Positions 1 through 8,109 of a stretch of 41,089 bases of DNA are shown in pieces; position 1 is the first letter of the stretch; each line of letters opens with the position of its first letter. The stretch is from the NCBI RefSeq assembly GCF_000770925.1, contig NZ_JDTK01000020.1, forward strand, positions 1 to 41,089. The letters run 5' to 3'. The notes under the pieces are model-generated. The model saw only the letters and a list, made by a program, of their open reading frames with translations, had not been told where the DNA came from and searched no databases. A program made the position numbers and the translations under genes. Origin of the DNA: Bifidobacterium ruminantium DSM 6489 (GTDB lineage Bacteria > Actinomycetota > Actinomycetes > Actinomycetales > Bifidobacteriaceae).

Positions 1-669
1 AAGACGCCGGTCGGCTTCGATGTGGACATCGTCAAGGCTTTGGCGAAGACGTTCGGCCTCGAGGCGGATCCGCAGACGTCGAATTTCGATTCGATCATTC
101 CGTCGATCGGTTCGAAGTACGATATCGGCGTTTCGTCGTTCACCATCACTCCTGAGCGTATGCAGGCGGTCGATTTCGTCAGCATGTTCAAGGCCGGCTC
201 CACGTGGGTGGTCAAGAAGGGCAATCCGAACAAGATCGACACCTCTGAACTGTGCGGACTCAAGATCGCGGTGCAGACCGGCACCACGCAGGAGGAGGAA
301 GTCAACAAGGCCGCCGAGCAGTGCAAGGCGGACAACAAGCTGGACATCCAGATCCTGTCGAACAAGCTGCAGACCGATGTCACCACCAATGTCGTCACCG
401 GCAAGGCCGACGTGTTCTACGCCGATTCGCCGGTCGCCGGCTATGCGATCTCGCAGACCGATGACCAGCTCGAGGCCCTTGGCGAGGATGTGGGCGTGAC
501 CAAGGAGGCCGTGGCCATCAAGAAGGGTGATTCCGACACGGCCAAGGCGGTTCAGGCCGCTATGCAGAAGCTCATGGATGACGGCACATACATGAAGATC
601 CTCAAGCATTGGGGCGTCGAATCCGGCGCTGTCGACAAGGCCGAGATCAATCCGGCCGATCTGGGCTGA
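1..669 (+). CDS. Amino-acid ABC transporter substrate-binding protein, 5'-truncated by window edge
   Basis: The reading frame is open from base 1 (KTPVGFDVDIVKAL), so the signal peptide and N-terminal lobe lie outside the window. The 222 visible residues are a periplasmic-binding-protein-like (SBP_bac_3) fold of the polar amino-acid importer class: the PSIGSKYDIGVSSFTITPER segment, the hinge region, then KADVFYADSPVAGY and a C-terminus WGVESGAVDKAEINPADLG. It presumably captures an amino acid outside the membrane for the permease/ATPase encoded downstream. It is a clear paralog of the next gene, with the closest match in the last third. A strong terminator follows, so it may form its own transcript. 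Family is secure; ligand is unknown. Confidence 0.9.
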   Translation, partial: KTPVGFDVDIVKALAKTFGLEADPQTSNFDSIIPSIGSKYDIGVSSFTITPERMQAVDFVSMFKAGSTWVVKKGNPNKIDTSELCGLKIAVQTGTTQEEEVNKAAEQCKADNKLDIQILSNKLQTDVTTNVVTGKADVFYADSPVAGYAISQTDDQLEALGEDVGVTKEAVAIKKGDSDTAKAVQAAMQKLMDDGTYMKILKHWGVESGAVDKAEINPADLG

Positions 670-691
670 GCCGCACGTCGGCATCGCGGGG

Positions 692-731
692 CGTGGGGGC
701 ATCGGACATACGGCCGATGCCCCCACGTTTT
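692..731 (+). terminator. Intrinsic terminator between tandem binding-protein genes
   Basis: A perfect 14-bp stem (692-705 with 714-727) closes an 8-nt loop and is followed directly by TTTT at 728-731. It lies 22 nt after the stop of the first binding-protein gene. It should end that transcript or reduce read-through into the second copy. Confidence 0.88.
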
Positions 732-802
732 CGTCGATTAACGTCGGTGTAGCATTGCGGTTTTATCGTGAGCCTTTGGAATACTGGACGTTTGTTGACG
801 AA

Positions 803-819
803 TGAACGATTATTGTTCA
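803..819. promoter_or_regulatory. Inverted repeat upstream of second binding-protein gene
   Basis: TGAAC and GTTCA flank a 7-nt AT-rich centre, 33 nt before the ATG at 853. A TTGACG hexamer lies just upstream (795-800), but no good -10 follows at 16-18 nt. It could be an operator half-site pair; nothing else supports this. Confidence 0.35.
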
Positions 820-852
820 GTGGATGAGAAGAGAATAAGGAGATATACAGAT

Positions 853-1782
853 ATGTCGTTGAAGTTCAAGTCGTTTGCCGCACTTGCGCTGAGCGCGGCC
901 ATGATGTTCTCCGTCGCCGCGTGCGGCACCACGGATTCCGGTGACGCCAAGAGCGAGTCGAAGGCCAAGAACACCACCGTCGGCTACGATGTGAGCACCA
1001 TCAAGAAGGATGACGAGCTGGCCAAGCTGGCCGCCTCCGCGAAGACCGTCAAGTCCGGCGAGCTGTCCGTGGGCATGGAGCTGTCCTACGCTCCGGCCGA
1101 ATTCTACGCCGAGGACGGCAAGACCCCGGTCGGCTATGATGTGGACATGTCCAAGGCCATCGCCCAGACGCTGGGTCTGAAGCCGAAGATCGTCTCCTCC
1201 ATGTTCGACACCATCGTCCCGTCCATCGGCTCCAAGTATGATCTGGGCATCACCGCCATGACCATCACCGAAGAGCGTCTGCAGTCCGTCGACTTCGTGA
1301 GCTACTACCGTGCGGGCTCCACGTGGGCCGTCCAGAAGGGCAACCCGAAGAAGCTCGACACCTCCGACATGTGCGGCGCGAAGATCGCCGTGCAGACCGG
1401 TACCGTCCAGGAGGACGAGGCCAACAAGATCGCCAAGGGCTGCAAGGCCGACAACAAGGCCGAAGTGATGTCCTACAAGCGCCAGGCCGAAGCCGCCACC
1501 GCTGTGGCCACCGGTAAGGCCGATGTGTTCTACGCCGATTCGCCGGTCGCCGGCTATGCGATTTCGCAGACCAACGGCCAGCTTGAGGCGCTTGGTGACG
1601 TCGAAGGCGTGGCCAAGCAGGGCATCGCCATCAAGAAGGGCGACGAGCAGCTCGACGAAGCTGTGCAGAAGGCCGTGCAGAAGCTGATGGATGACGGCAC
1701 GTACATGAAGATCCTGAAGCATTGGGGCGTCGAATCCGGCGCGCTCGACAAGGCCGAGATCAACCCGACCGACCTCAACTGA
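853..1782 (+). CDS. Amino-acid ABC transporter substrate-binding lipoprotein
   Basis: A 309-aa extracytoplasmic binding protein of the polar amino-acid (SBP_bac_3) family. It starts at ATG 853, preceded by AAGGAG at 837-842; an upstream in-frame ATG at 802 has no ribosome site. The N-terminus is a lipoprotein signal (basic MSLKFK, hydrophobic stretch, lipobox VAAC), so the mature protein should be lipid-anchored. The binding lobes contain MELSYAPAEFYAEDGKTPVGYDVD, then SIGSKYDLGITAMTITEERL and KADVFYADSPVAGY. It is followed after 34 nt by the permease and then the ATPase, so the three genes form an importer operon. The paralog ending at 669 shares long near-identical DNA stretches, so the two copies may offer different ligand preferences to one translocator. 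Ligand unknown (glutamate/glutamine/cystine-like all possible). Confidence 0.93.
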   Translation: MSLKFKSFAALALSAAMMFSVAACGTTDSGDAKSESKAKNTTVGYDVSTIKKDDELAKLAASAKTVKSGELSVGMELSYAPAEFYAEDGKTPVGYDVDMSKAIAQTLGLKPKIVSSMFDTIVPSIGSKYDLGITAMTITEERLQSVDFVSYYRAGSTWAVQKGNPKKLDTSDMCGAKIAVQTGTVQEDEANKIAKGCKADNKAEVMSYKRQAEAATAVATGKADVFYADSPVAGYAISQTNGQLEALGDVEGVAKQGIAIKKGDEQLDEAVQKAVQKLMDDGTYMKILKHWGVESGALDKAEINPTDLN

Positions 1783-1816
1783 TCTCATTGGATAGATAGA
1801 AAAAGGAAACAGCATC

Positions 1817-2800
1817 ATGGCGAAGAAACAAGTCGACGGCGAAGGCCTCGATATTCCCAATCGCATCAAAGCCTTGCCTGTCAAGCGTACGGGTCCGATC
1901 GTGGCGGCCGTCATCGTCGCGCTCTTCGCCGCGATGCTGGTGCAGACCCTCGTCACCAATCCTCGTTTCGAATGGAACGTGGTCTGGAAATACCTGTTCA
2001 ACGAGAATGTGCTGGAAGGCATCAAGTACACGCTGCTGCTGACCGTCATCTCGATGGTCATCGCCATCATTCTGGCGGTCGTTCTGGCGGTCATGCGCAA
2101 ATCCATCAATCCGGTGCTGCGTGGCGTGAGCTGGTTCTACATCTGGTTCTTCCGTGGAACCCCTGTGTACACGCAGCTTGTGTTCTGGGGTCTGTTCGCG
2201 GTGCTGGTGCCGCGCATCGGCGTAGGCATCCCGTTCACCTCGATCGAATTCTGGAGCATCGATTCCCAGTCGGTCATCACCGCATTCAACGCCGCATGGC
2301 TGGGCCTGGCCCTGAATGAGGCCGCCTACTTGGCCGAAATCGTGCGCGCCGGACTTGAGGCGGTCGACCCGGGACAGACGGAGGCCGCGAAGGCGCTCGG
2401 CATGAAGCGCACGCTCATCATGCGCCGCATCGTGCTGCCGCAGGCCATGCGCATCATCATCCCGCCGACGGGCAACGAATTCATCGGCATGCTGAAGACC
2501 ACGTCGCTCGTCAACGCCGTGCCGTTCACGTTGGAACTGCAGTTCGCCACCACGGCGATCGCGACCCGTCTGTACAAGCCGATCCCGCTGCTGATCGTGG
2601 CCTGCATCTGGTACCTGGTCATCACGTCCATCCTGATGGTCATCCAGTCCCGACTCGAAAAGCACTTCGGCAAGGGCTTCGACGCCCGTCCGGCCGGCGC
2701 CCGCGGCAAGCGCACGCCGTTGCCAGGCAAGACCTTCGGCGAGCCCAAGGATGACATCGACAAGCAGAACGAAGCCACGTTCGCGGGAATGACCGCGTGA
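1817..2800 (+). CDS. Amino-acid ABC transporter permease
   Basis: A 327-aa integral membrane subunit of the His/Glu/Gln/Arg-type importer. AAAGGA precedes the ATG. Hydrophobic segments include roughly residues 30-50 and 70-95, plus several in the C-terminal half. The EAA coupling loop is clear ([16 protein letters not shown]...EAAKALGM), followed by the usual [22 protein letters not shown] segment that contacts the ATPase. The last ~45 residues are a polar cytoplasmic tail rich in Lys/Arg, longer than in typical HisM/GlnP proteins. It lies 34 nt after the binding protein and 11 nt before the ATPase, so the three are very likely co-transcribed. Single permease gene, so a homodimer is expected. 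Confidence 0.94.
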   Translation: MAKKQVDGEGLDIPNRIKALPVKRTGPIVAAVIVALFAAMLVQTLVTNPRFEWNVVWKYLFNENVLEGIKYTLLLTVISMVIAIILAVVLAVMRKSINPVLRGVSWFYIWFFRGTPVYTQLVFWGLFAVLVPRIGVGIPFTSIEFWSIDSQSVITAFNAAWLGLALNEAAYLAEIVRAGLEAVDPGQTEAAKALGMKRTLIMRRIVLPQAMRIIIPPTGNEFIGMLKTTSLVNAVPFTLELQFATTAIATRLYKPIPLLIVACIWYLVITSILMVIQSRLEKHFGKGFDARPAGARGKRTPLPGKTFGEPKDDIDKQNEATFAGMTA

Positions 2801-2811
2801 GGGGAACGACC

Positions 2812-3606
2812 ATGAGCGAAATCACAACCAACGAAATCGTTCCTGCAGTCAAGGCGACGCAGGTTCATAAGGCCTTCGGCAATCTGCATGTGCTCAAAGG
2901 CATCGACATGACCGTCATGCCGGGCACCGTCACAGTGATCCTCGGTCCGTCCGGCTCCGGCAAATCCACGTTCCTGCGTCTGATCAACCAGCTGGAAACG
3001 CTGACCGGCGGCGAAATCGACGTCGACGGCGAGATGATCGGCTACAAATACGTCGACAAGGGCGGCGAACGCGTGCTGCAGACCCTGAACGACAAGGAAG
3101 TGGCCGAACAGCGTTCCAAACTGGGCATGGTGTTCCAGCGCTTCAACCTGTTCCCGCACATGACGGCTCTTGAAAACGTCATGGAGGCTCCGGTCCACGT
3201 CAAGCACATGGACAAGAAGGAAGCTCGCAAGCTCGCCATCGAGGAGCTGAACCGCGTCGGCATGGGGGAGCGCCTCGATTATTATCCGGCGCAGCTTTCC
3301 GGCGGTCAGCAGCAGCGCGTGGCCATCGCACGCGCGCTTGCCATGAAGCCGGAGATCATGCTGTTTGACGAGCCGACATCCGCGCTTGATCCGGAACTGG
3401 TCGGCGAAGTGCTCAACGTCATGCTCGACCTCGCCAAGGAAGGCATGACCATGGTGGTCGTCACCCATGAGATCGGTTTCGCGCGCGAGGTCGCCGACCA
3501 GATCGTCTTCATGGACGGTGGTGTGGTCGTCGAACAAGGCGGTCCGGAAATCATCGACCATCCGAGCGAGCCGCGCTTCAAGGACTTCCTGCAGCACGTG
3601 CTGTGA
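2812..3606 (+). CDS. Amino-acid ABC transporter ATP-binding protein
   Basis: A 264-aa cytoplasmic ATPase that powers the importer encoded just upstream. It starts at ATG 2812 after a GAGGGGAACG ribosome site. An in-frame GTG at 2797 overlaps the permease stop and is less likely. Motifs in order: Walker [11 protein letters not shown]-loop [18 protein letters not shown], signature [15 protein letters not shown], Walker [16 protein letters not shown]-loop VVTHE. The stretch [19 protein letters not shown] between Walker A and the Q-loop is a family-typical insertion of polar amino-acid ATPases (HisP/GlnQ class). It ends the importer operon. Confidence 0.95.
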   Translation: MSEITTNEIVPAVKATQVHKAFGNLHVLKGIDMTVMPGTVTVILGPSGSGKSTFLRLINQLETLTGGEIDVDGEMIGYKYVDKGGERVLQTLNDKEVAEQRSKLGMVFQRFNLFPHMTALENVMEAPVHVKHMDKKEARKLAIEELNRVGMGERLDYYPAQLSGGQQQRVAIARALAMKPEIMLFDEPTSALDPELVGEVLNVMLDLAKEGMTMVVVTHEIGFAREVADQIVFMDGGVVVEQGGPEIIDHPSEPRFKDFLQHVL

Positions 3607-3620
3607 CACGTGTCAAGATG

Positions 3621-3848
3621 AACGAACAGGTGGTGTTGATGATGCGAATCGTTCGTGGGGTTGCAATCCGCAACCATGACAGTCGTGCGGCATTGGCGAT
3701 GTGCCTTGCCATCGCCGTCGGTGTCTGCGGGCTGTCCACGGGAATCACCGGTGCCCGGTATGATGATGCGCTTGCGACGCCGGCTCCCGCAAGTATCAGC
3801 GTCTTGTTGGGGACATGCCCCAAGTGGCTTCCATGGTGCGTCGCCTGA
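3621..3848 (+). CDS. Doubtful small membrane-like ORF
   Basis: An open frame of about 75 codons between the importer ATPase and the kinase. It encodes one hydrophobic segment (AALAMCLAIAVGVCGLSTGI) after a basic N-terminus, then a short polar tail. AGGTGG at 3629-3634 could serve internal ATGs at 3639 or 3642. No family is recognised and codon use is not distinctive. It may be a chance frame; otherwise this 318-base gap holds only the hairpins at 3868-3918. Confidence 0.2.
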   Translation, partial: NEQVVLMMRIVRGVAIRNHDSRAALAMCLAIAVGVCGLSTGITGARYDDALATPAPASISVLLGTCPKWLPWCVA

Positions 3849-3867
3849 CAGGAGCATTTTGAACGAC

Positions 3868-3918
3868 GCTCGGGTGCAGCGGCCTTGCTGTGCCCGAGCA
3901 GCCTACTGTGCCTAGGCT
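3868..3918. terminator. Two adjacent hairpins between convergent genes
   Basis: The first hairpin pairs GCTCGGG (3868-3874) with CCCGAGC (3893-3899), with an inner imperfect stem. The second pairs AGCCTA (3900-3905) with TAGGCT (3913-3918) and runs into TTT. They sit between the converging importer operon and the kinase gene, so a bidirectional terminator role is likely even though the T-runs are short. Confidence 0.6.
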
Positions 3919-3924
3919 TTGGGG

Positions 3925-5202
3925 TTAGACGTTGGGGTGCAGGGGGATACGCGCGTAGAGCGTCCACGTCTCGTCCTCGCTGTTGAAGCGCAGTTCGCCG
4001 CCCAGCGACTCGATGACGCCACGGTGGAGGAGCAGTCCGCTCTGTGATCGCGGCAGGGCGTCACCGCTCGCGGCCGGGCCTTGCGAGGCTTCAGGCGATT
4101 GCCGGCCTGTGCCGTGTCTGCGCGTGTTCTTGTGCGTCAGCGCGTTCGTCTGCATGAGCGACATGTTGTCGTCATCGTAGCTGATGGTGAGCATGGGCGC
4201 GCTGTCAGGGGACGCGTGCCGCAGCAGATTCGTGAAGATCTCCCCGATGAGGGTCACCGCCTCGTCGCCTGACCGTGTGCAGGCGGGAGATGATATCTGC
4301 CCTGACGTATGCACATCGACATGCATATGGTGCGGGGCCAGCAGATGCTGCCCCTGCTCGATCGCGATGCCGATGCGCTGCGGTAGCGGAAGGTTGTGTA
4401 AAGCGCCATCCAGATGATCCTCAGGGCGTTCGTCCGAGGCGTTCATGGTCCTGATGACCGAGCGGATACTGGCAAGGGCGCTCTCGCTGAGCTGCCGGAC
4501 GGTCCGCCAATCCTCGTCTGACGCATCCGCCGTCTTGCCGGCCGTGTCCAACGTGTCAATATGCTGTTGCGCGAGCAGGAATATACTCGACAGGCTTGCC
4601 GTGACCGCGTCATGGGTCATTTGCGCGAATCTGGTGACTTCCCGCTGATGTGCCTGCTGTGTTTGCAACAGCTCCAGCTCGGCGTCGCGGTGCCGTTGCC
4701 GATCGTCGATGGCGATGGTGCGGATGGACGCGCACATCGCATACGTGACGATGTACAAGGCGAGCAGCACGAAGAAGGAGAGCGCGTCCCCCTGCGAGAG
4801 CGCTTCGCGGGGGTCGAAAGCCAGCAGCAAGGTGACGATCGAAGTGACAAGACCCCAGATCGACCATTGGGTGGGTGTCGAATACGCGAGCGTGCCTATG
4901 GCCAGCGGTGTGAGCATGTGAATGATGGAGCCGGCATCCGATAGCGATATCCCGGGGGTGAACATCAGTAGCAGTACCACGGCGAATGAGATGACGGACA
5001 TCGGTACCGGTGCGAAGGCGATGCCCAGCGGGCAGCAGCAGGCGATGATGCAGATGATCCACTGTGTGGGTGTCGTTGCGGGGAGGAACGTCAGTACTGC
5101 GGCCATGAGTATCGTGGTCACCAGGCATAGGGCGATATGCATCTTATGGTGATGCAGCCGCTGCGTGGCCCGGGGCGCGATCATGGTCTTGATGTTCGCC
5201 AT
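3925..5202 (-). CDS. Sensor histidine kinase (NarL/LuxR-type two-component system)
   Basis: A 425-aa membrane kinase counted from the ATG at 5202, which is 12 bases after the regulator's stop. An in-frame ATG at 5238 overlapping the regulator is the alternative. Residues ~22-160 hold about five or six hydrophobic segments with very short loops, so it probably senses within or next to the membrane. A coiled-coil-like stretch (ELELLQTQQAHQREVTRF) leads to the phosphoacceptor region MTHDAVTASLSSI (His197). The ATP lid region is diverged: an N-box-like EIFTNLLRHAS is present and a final SGLLLHRGVIESLGGEL box, but a low-complexity insertion (THKNTRRHGTGRQSPEASQG) replaces a canonical DxGxG box. 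It partners the upstream regulator and stands divergent from the ABC/bacteriocin-like block, which it may control. Confidence 0.82.
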   Translation of the reverse strand: MANIKTMIAPRATQRLHHHKMHIALCLVTTILMAAVLTFLPATTPTQWIICIIACCCPLGIAFAPVPMSVISFAVVLLLMFTPGISLSDAGSIIHMLTPLAIGTLAYSTPTQWSIWGLVTSIVTLLLAFDPREALSQGDALSFFVLLALYIVTYAMCASIRTIAIDDRQRHRDAELELLQTQQAHQREVTRFAQMTHDAVTASLSSIFLLAQQHIDTLDTAGKTADASDEDWRTVRQLSESALASIRSVIRTMNASDERPEDHLDGALHNLPLPQRIGIAIEQGQHLLAPHHMHVDVHTSGQISSPACTRSGDEAVTLIGEIFTNLLRHASPDSAPMLTISYDDDNMSLMQTNALTHKNTRRHGTGRQSPEASQGPAASGDALPRSQSGLLLHRGVIESLGGELRFNSEDETWTLYARIPLHPNV

Positions 5203-5213
5203 TGGCGAGCTGC

Positions 5214-5915
5214 CTACAGTCCGATGGTTTTCGTCCATAACGCCACTGCTTCCCGTTTGCTGGCCACGCCCATCTTGCGCGACGCGCGTGTGATGTAGGT
5301 GTTGATGGTCGACGGGCTAACGTCGAGCACCTGCGCGATATCGGCGTTGCTATATCCGTGCGAACACATGGTGAGCACCTGCTTTTCCTGCTGACTCAGC
5401 GAGAGGATGTACGGCAGGCCTTCCTGCCGGATGCGCAGATGCGCCCGCCCCGGTACCTCGAAGGGCGGTCGGACGGCGAGAGCGCCGGTGTCCGCGACCT
5501 CCATGATGATGCTTTTGAGGGCCGACAGCTCGTTCTTGCCGATAACCGCCTGCATGCCGGCGTCGGCGGCATCATGGTAGAACTGGGTCGGCTCGTATGA
5601 AGTGATGCCGAGTATCGGCATCGTGCCGTTGGTGTAGCGGATGGCTCGGCTCATATCGACGCCCGACAGGCCGCGCATCGAGATGTCGGTGATGAACAGG
5701 TCCGGCAGATCGCGGATGCCGGATTCGCATTGTCGGTAGTGGTCGAAGGCGTCCGAGCCGTTATGTTCGGTCCAGGTGATGGCGACGCGCGGCCACGCGG
5801 ACATGATCTCGCGCAGCATCTTCAGCGCCAGGATGTCGTTGTCGACGAGCACGACCTGCACGGTGCCCGTCGTCTGGTCGCTGCCGGTCGCGGATGGTGT
5901 CTGCTGTTGGCTCAT
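5214..5915 (-). CDS. LuxR/NarL-family response regulator
   Basis: A 233-aa DNA-binding regulator whose phosphorylation by the neighbouring kinase should drive transcription. ATG 5915 starts MSQQQ; the frame extends further upstream but lacks a plausible start. The receiver domain spans ~19-140: acidic pair DND at 25-27, phosphoacceptor Asp77 in LFITDISMRG, the usual Thr/Ser (GITSYE) and Lys (GKNEL). The C-terminal LuxR helix-turn-helix (~165-230) reads LSQQEKQVLTMCSHGYSNADIAQVLDVSPSTINTY in two blocks. The gene order on the minus strand is regulator then kinase, essentially abutting. Upstream, on the other strand, lie the adaptor operon and its conserved promoter element, so that operon and perhaps its own promoter are the probable targets. 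Confidence 0.92.
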   Translation of the reverse strand: MSQQQTPSATGSDQTTGTVQVVLVDNDILALKMLREIMSAWPRVAITWTEHNGSDAFDHYRQCESGIRDLPDLFITDISMRGLSGVDMSRAIRYTNGTMPILGITSYEPTQFYHDAADAGMQAVIGKNELSALKSIIMEVADTGALAVRPPFEVPGRAHLRIRQEGLPYILSLSQQEKQVLTMCSHGYSNADIAQVLDVSPSTINTYITRASRKMGVASKREAVALWTKTIGL

Positions 5916-5941
5916 GATGGTGCCTGGCTCTGTGCTTGTTC

Positions 5942-5954
5942 GAATACGGTATTC
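5942..5954. promoter_or_regulatory. Perfect palindrome upstream of the regulator gene
   Basis: GAATAC-G-GTATTC is a perfect 6+1+6 palindrome, 27 bases before the regulator's ATG on the minus strand. TATGCT at roughly 5963-5968 on the minus strand could be a -10 box just upstream. It is a candidate operator for autoregulation; the binding protein is unknown. Confidence 0.4.
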
Positions 5955-6145
5955 ATACACCAGCATAGCTCTGTGTCGGCGCCGCCGGATTGGCGTCAAA
6001 CGATGGGTTTCACGGAAACCGTTCCGCAGGATATTCCAAAAAAGCGCCAAAATGTGAGATGCGCAATCATGATTTGCTTGGGAGATGAGGTGCCGTATCG
6101 GCGGAAAGTCAACGAAAAACGGGTAATCGTACCGCAAAGCCATGT

Positions 6146-6225
6146 TTGTCGTGAGTGCCAGTATCGCGACCGTGTAGGTATTTGCACGACAAGGATTTGC
6201 CTGCGGATTCCTCCCCGCCGATAAT
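6146..6225 (+). promoter_or_regulatory. Promoter of adaptor operon with shared 28-nt element
   Basis: Bases 6173-6200 match 9301-9328 upstream of the secreted peptide at 24 of 28 positions without gaps, including the 15-mer ACGACAAGGATTTGC (6186-6200). The element merges into a -35-like TTGCCT (6197-6202); after a 17-nt spacer comes GATAAT (6220-6225). TTGTCGT at 6146-6152 is the inverse of ACGACAA at 6186-6192, 33 nt apart. This arrangement suits an activator binding at and above the -35 box. The rest of the 344-base divergent gap (5916-6259) shows no gene. Confidence 0.65.
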
Positions 6226-6259
6226 GACAACGTTTCGATTCTGCACGAAGGAGCACAGA

Positions 6260-7414
6260 ATGCGGATGCATCACCAAAAAACCGGTGGAAACCGGAACGC
6301 TGGCCGCAACACGGTGTCAGTCTCCGTGGCCGTGCTGCTCGCGCTCGTCATGCTGGCGGCCGGCGTGTGCGGCGGATTCTTGCTCACCCGTGAGCCCGAA
6401 CCTGCCGCGTTCGAGTCGACTACGCGCGCGGGCACGCTCGTCGTGCAATCGGAACCATATGATGACGAGCGTTCCGTCACCGTCACGGTGGAACGCAGCG
6501 AATCCGGTTCCGTAGCCGCTCCGGTTGGGGGAGTAGTTACGGAGTTGAGACAGTGCGCGTCCGGGAGCAGCATCGAATCAGGCTCCGCGTTCATTGCCGT
6601 TGACGGACAACCCCAACTCGCGCTGTATCTGAGGACACCACCGTATCGGACGATGACCAGTGGCATGAAGGGCGGCGATATCGCGGCGCTCAATGCGGAG
6701 CTCAGACGGCTCGGATATACGGCCCCGGATTCGGACGTGATGACGTGGGATACAGTGAAAGCCTTCAATGCACTTGCCGCACACGCTGGGACGCAGAGCG
6801 CCACGCAGGAGCGCCAGTGGAGCATCGATACGTCGTTGTTTGCATGGTTGCCCCAACAGAAGGTGACTGTCAAGGAGTGCCAGGCCCGATATGGCGGGCA
6901 TGTCGAGCAGGGAGCCGATGTGCTGACGACTACCAGCCAACCGGTTCGTGCGACGTTCCGGCGCAATGACTCCTCGATGTTGCGAGGTGATCGGGTCATG
7001 GAAGTCAATGGAGCGACGTTCACCATCACCGATCGGACAGTGGACAGCACCGACGCCTCCCTGCTCTCCGCCATCGGTGCGAGCAACGAATACCGTGCCG
7101 CTCAACAGCCGTCAGCCTCCGGGCAGGCCTCCGATACCGCAGGATCTCAGAGCGACACGGGACAAGACACTGCTTCGAACACCATCAACGTTACGTACCG
7201 CTGGAAGCTCGCCAAAACGCTGAACGTGGTCTCGGTGCCGCCGGCGGCGATGTATGACGTCTCTGCGGATTCGGCATGCATGGTTTCGCGCGGCAAGCCG
7301 GTCGCCGTCCATGTGGTCGCCTCCCAGCTTGGCAAATCGATGGTCAGCGTGGAATCCGGCGCATCCTTGACTTCCGTCAATGTTCCCGCCAGCACGGGCA
7401 AGGCGTGCCGATGA
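6260..7414 (+). CDS. Membrane-anchored adaptor-like protein with peptidoglycan-binding-like segment
   Basis: 384 aa, starting at ATG 6260 after AAGGAG (6248-6253). One transmembrane segment at residues ~19-42 anchors a large extracytoplasmic part. Residues ~85-120 (APVGGVVTELRQCASGSSIESGSAFIAVDG) resemble the biotinyl/lipoyl-like hairpin of HlyD/MacA-type adaptors. Residues ~133-172 (GGDIAALNAELRRLGY...TVKAFNAL) resemble a PG_binding_1 repeat. A Ser/Gln/Thr-rich linker follows near 280-310. The stop overlaps the ATPase start (ATGA), so the three ABC genes are translationally coupled. By analogy with MacA-MacB systems it may couple the ABC complex to the cell wall. Whether the complex exports the peptide, removes it, or handles another substrate cannot be read from sequence. 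Confidence 0.75.
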   Translation: MRMHHQKTGGNRNAGRNTVSVSVAVLLALVMLAAGVCGGFLLTREPEPAAFESTTRAGTLVVQSEPYDDERSVTVTVERSESGSVAAPVGGVVTELRQCASGSSIESGSAFIAVDGQPQLALYLRTPPYRTMTSGMKGGDIAALNAELRRLGYTAPDSDVMTWDTVKAFNALAAHAGTQSATQERQWSIDTSLFAWLPQQKVTVKECQARYGGHVEQGADVLTTTSQPVRATFRRNDSSMLRGDRVMEVNGATFTITDRTVDSTDASLLSAIGASNEYRAAQQPSASGQASDTAGSQSDTGQDTASNTINVTYRWKLAKTLNVVSVPPAAMYDVSADSACMVSRGKPVAVHVVASQLGKSMVSVESGASLTSVNVPASTGKACR

Positions 7415-8109
7415 GCGTGCAAGACCAGCTCGAGTCCATACGACCCGCGGTTGCAGGATTGGCGGGAACCAGTACGGTTCAGGACGATTCCTGTGATGAG
7501 CGGTCTGCCCATGTCCAGCTTGACGATGTCGGGCACAGTTTCGACGGGGACGACTGGCTGTTCAGACATATCACCATGACGCTGTATCCCCGGCGCGTCT
7601 ATGCGTTGGTTGGTCCTTCTGGTTCGGGCAAATCCACGCTATTGTCCATTGTCGCAGGCTGGCAGCAGCCAGCGCAGGGCAAGGTCATACGCGTCTCATG
7701 CGGTCGGGTGTGCTGGGTATTGCAGAATCCTCATGGAGTAGCGCGTAGGAAAGTCATCGACCATGTGGCACTGCCCTATATTTCTCGCGGGGACCGCAGG
7801 AACGAAGCCGAAGAGCACGCTTTGTCACTGTTACGCGTGTTCGGGCTTGACCATCTTGCCGCCAAACAGTTCCGTGACCTGTCCGGTGGCGAAGCTCAGC
7901 GGCTGATGCTTGCGCGCGCGGTCGCCTCCCACGCGGGACTGCTTCTTGTGGATGAGCCGACAGCACAACTTGATTTGGCGACTGCGGCGAGCGTGAACCG
8001 AACCTTGCACGGGTTGTCGATATCAGGGGCGATTGTCGTGGTCGCCACACATGATCCGCGCACCCGCGACGCGTGCACGGACATCATCGATTTGAGGGAC
8101 TACCAGTGA
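7411..8109 (+). CDS. ABC transporter ATP-binding protein (MacB/LolD-like)
   Basis: A 232-aa cytoplasmic ATPase starting at ATG 7411, which overlaps the adaptor's stop by four bases. After a ~30-residue N-terminal extension come Walker [10 protein letters not shown], a Q-loop-like VLQNPHG, signature LSGGEAQRLMLARAV, Walker B LLLVDEPTAQLD and H-loop VATHD. The small size and single-domain layout match ATPases that pair with FtsX/MacB permeases, not with peptide-processing ABC exporters: there is no C39 peptidase and no fused membrane domain. It should energise the permease encoded immediately downstream. Confidence 0.9.
   Translation: MSVQDQLESIRPAVAGLAGTSTVQDDSCDERSAHVQLDDVGHSFDGDDWLFRHITMTLYPRRVYALVGPSGSGKSTLLSIVAGWQQPAQGKVIRVSCGRVCWVLQNPHGVARRKVIDHVALPYISRGDRRNEAEEHALSLLRVFGLDHLAAKQFRDLSGGEAQRLMLARAVASHAGLLLVDEPTAQLDLATAASVNRTLHGLSISGAIVVVATHDPRTRDACTDIIDLRDYQ

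Noticed and set aside
3925..5238. Longer kinase start at 5238
   Set aside because: It would place the start within the regulator gene. The ATG at 5202 gives normal operon spacing, though the longer form cannot be fully excluded.
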